NCBI GenBank assembly: GCA_022567855.1
Contig: JADFGE010000249.1
Location: 1 to 5,042, forward strand
Reading direction: 5' to 3'
DNA: 5,042 nucleotides
Origin: Planctomycetota bacterium
Lineage (GTDB): Bacteria; Planctomycetota; Phycisphaerae; Phycisphaerales; SM1A02
The translations under genes and the position numbers were made by a program. The notes beneath the pieces were generated by a model that was given only the letters and a program-made list of their open reading frames with translations, was not told the DNA's origin and searched no databases. This document shows positions 3,871-5,042 of this stretch, piece after piece (the stretch's first letter is position 1; every line of letters starts with the position of its first letter).

Positions 3871-4896
3871 GTGCTCAATGAGCTCGATCAACTTGAGACA
3901 CAAGCCATCGGCGAGCTGGAGGCGGTAGGCGACGCCCAGGCCCTGGAAGCGTGGCGCGTCAAATACCTCGGCACCAAGGGCCGGCTCAAGGCGATCATGC
4001 CGCGCATAAAGGATGTCTCGGCATCGGAGAAACCCGCGGTCGGCAAACGGCTCAACGTCCTCAAGCAGCGGCTGGGGGCAGCGTTCGACGAGAAAACGGC
4101 GATCATCGAGCGTCAATCCGGTCGCCAGGCCGGGCCGATGATCGACGTGACTGAGCCCGGTCTACTCTGCGGTCAAGGTCGACGCCATGTGATCACGCGC
4201 ACCATTGATGAGATCACCGAGGTCTTCGCCCGGATGGGCTTTTCGGTCGTCTACGGCCCGGAGGTCGAGGACGAGTGGCACAACTTCGACGCCCTGAACA
4301 TTCCCAAGGACCACCCCGCGCGTGATCCGATTGACAATTTCTATCTTGAGCGTCCCGATCCAGCCTCAGCCCCAGCTCGCCCCGGCGGGGGGCTCATGTT
4401 GCGAAGTCAGACTTCAACCGTGCAGATACGCACCATGGCGAAGGTCAAGCCGCCGCTGAAGGTGATCTCGGTCGGGCGCGTGTATCGCCCCGATACGCAC
4501 GACGCTACCCACTACAGCATGTTCCACCAGGTTGAGGGTCTGTACGTTGATCACAATGTGACGATGGTCGATCTCAAGACGACACTGTTTCAATTTGCCC
4601 GCGCGTACTTCGGTCCCGAGGCCGAGGTGCGCATGCGGCCGAGCTTCTTCCCCTTCACCGAGCCCTCAGCCGAGGTGGATATGAAGATGAAGGTCAAGGG
4701 TCAATGGCAATGGGTGGAGCTCGGCGGCTGCGGGATGGTCGATCCCAACGTGTACGAAGCGGTCGGATACGATCCCGAAGAATGGACCGGTTTTGCGTTC
4801 GGGCTGGGGATCGAACGGATCGCGATGCGGAAGTACGGCATTGCGGACATCCGCTGGCTGTTCGAGAACGACGCGCGCGTCCTACGTCAATTCTGA
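3871..4896 (+). CDS. pheS: Phenylalanine--tRNA ligase alpha subunit
   Basis: PheS is the catalytic subunit of the alpha2beta2 class II synthetase that charges tRNA-Phe. The 341 residues are of normal size. Residues 1-85 form the N-terminal coiled-coil tRNA-binding arm (RVKYLGTKGRLKAIM, 29-43). The catalytic domain follows with HPARDPIDNFYL (148-159), RSQTSTVQIRTM (178-189), motif 2 around GRVYRPDTHDATHYSMFHQVEG (202-223), FFPFTEPSAEVD (259-270) and motif 3 GFAFGLGIER (307-316). Phe-pocket residues Ser182, Gln220, Glu222, Phe260/Phe262 and Ala309 are present, but the usual active-site His (178 in Thermus thermophilus) is Gln180. A short Pro/Ala/Gly-rich stretch (162-174) lengthens the preceding loop. 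GTG at 3871 is the only possible start: an in-frame TGA lies at 3847-3849 and the next Met is residue 43. No ribosome site is visible. pheT does not follow. Confidence 0.96.
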   Translation: MLNELDQLETQAIGELEAVGDAQALEAWRVKYLGTKGRLKAIMPRIKDVSASEKPAVGKRLNVLKQRLGAAFDEKTAIIERQSGRQAGPMIDVTEPGLLCGQGRRHVITRTIDEITEVFARMGFSVVYGPEVEDEWHNFDALNIPKDHPARDPIDNFYLERPDPASAPARPGGGLMLRSQTSTVQIRTMAKVKPPLKVISVGRVYRPDTHDATHYSMFHQVEGLYVDHNVTMVDLKTTLFQFARAYFGPEAEVRMRPSFFPFTEPSAEVDMKMKVKGQWQWVELGGCGMVDPNVYEAVGYDPEEWTGFAFGLGIERIAMRKYGIADIRWLFENDARVLRQF

Positions 4897-4915
4897 GCCG
4901 TCGTAGGGTGTTTGG

Positions 4916-4936
4916 TTGACAGGGACCGGATAGGGT
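4916..4936 (+). promoter_or_regulatory. Consensus -35-like TTGACA after pheS
   Basis: A perfect TTGACA lies at 4916-4921, 19 bases beyond the pheS stop. No -10 is found at 16-18 bases; the nearest AT-containing hexamer, TAGGGT (4931-4936), is only 9 bases away. It may mark a promoter of unusual spacing for the next gene, or be chance. Confidence 0.2.
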
Positions 4937-4951
4937 GGCGAGGGGGACGAG

Positions 4952-5042
4952 ATGAATGGGGCCGAACACATGAACGAAGGCGAAACATACGGGCGCGAGG
5001 CGCAGGCGCCGGAACAGTCAGCACCGTTTACACCACCAACGC
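4952..5042 (+). CDS. Hypothetical protein, N-terminal fragment cut by the window end
   Basis: An ATG at 4952 opens a frame with no stop through the last complete codon (30 residues). GAGG at 4940-4943, within a purine run, lies 8 bases upstream. A second in-frame ATG at 4970 is an alternative start preceded by GGGG (4958-4961). The visible peptide is polar and rich in Glu, Ala and Pro, ending in APFTPPT, as in a disordered N-terminal extension. It has no signal peptide and no membrane segment in view. It does not resemble the start of PheT, the usual pheS partner. I do not recognise the product. Same strand and a 55-base gap suggest it could be co-transcribed with pheS. Confidence 0.5.
   Translation, partial: MNGAEHMNEGETYGREAQAPEQSAPFTPPT

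Noticed and set aside
2877..3878. 333-codon open frame on the - strand across rplQ
   Set aside because: It lies antisense to a clear L17 gene in GC-rich DNA, where long antisense frames arise from codon bias, and the translated sequence has no recognisable domain.
1..5042. Novel defence, secretion or biosynthetic system
   Set aside because: All complete genes are housekeeping translation and transcription genes on one strand; nothing indicates an accessory island.

Overview
The window is a GC-rich bacterial stretch holding the distal end of the spc ribosomal-protein cluster joined to an alpha-type operon, all on the + strand: infA, rpmJ, rpsM, rpsK, rpoA, rplQ, then pheS and the first 30 codons of an unidentified gene cut by the window end. 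I infer Planctomycetota, perhaps a Phycisphaerae-like lineage, from memory of family sequences and not from a search. The pointers are the alpha-subunit N-terminus MHVRWRGLELPARV, the PheS motif RSQTSTVQIR where most bacteria have RTHTS, a cysteine-poor L36 and an enlarged L17.

Layout: 1-329 is non-coding and carries a probable promoter (58-85) and a roughly 240-base infA leader. infA (330-545), rpmJ (616-732), rpsM (815-1195, GTG start) and rpsK (1324-1701) follow, with gaps of 70, 82 and 128 bases. The place where rpsD (S4) sits in the classic rpsM-rpsK-rpsD-rpoA-rplQ order is instead a 260-base gap (1702-1961). That gap holds a nine-unit heptanucleotide tandem repeat, two perfect hairpins, a long-range stem and a T7 tract just before rpoA. 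rpoA (1962-2969) and rplQ (3018-3773) are 48 bases apart, and a strong 10-bp hairpin (3802-3825) then closes the cluster. pheS (3871-4896) appears to have its own promoter, placed so that the transcript would begin at or within a base or so of its GTG start codon. What follows pheS is not pheT.

Functionally the genes serve initiation (IF-1), 30S and 50S assembly (S13, S11, L36, L17), transcription (RNA polymerase alpha) and charging of tRNA-Phe (PheRS alpha). No new enzymatic system is visible. The unusual content is regulatory and structural: folding elements in the gaps, the repeat tract in place of rpsD, the L17 insertion with a charged C-terminal tail, the zinc-site-free L36, and the likely leaderless pheS with a Gln at a normally His active-site position. 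All structures were read by eye; no folding energies were computed.
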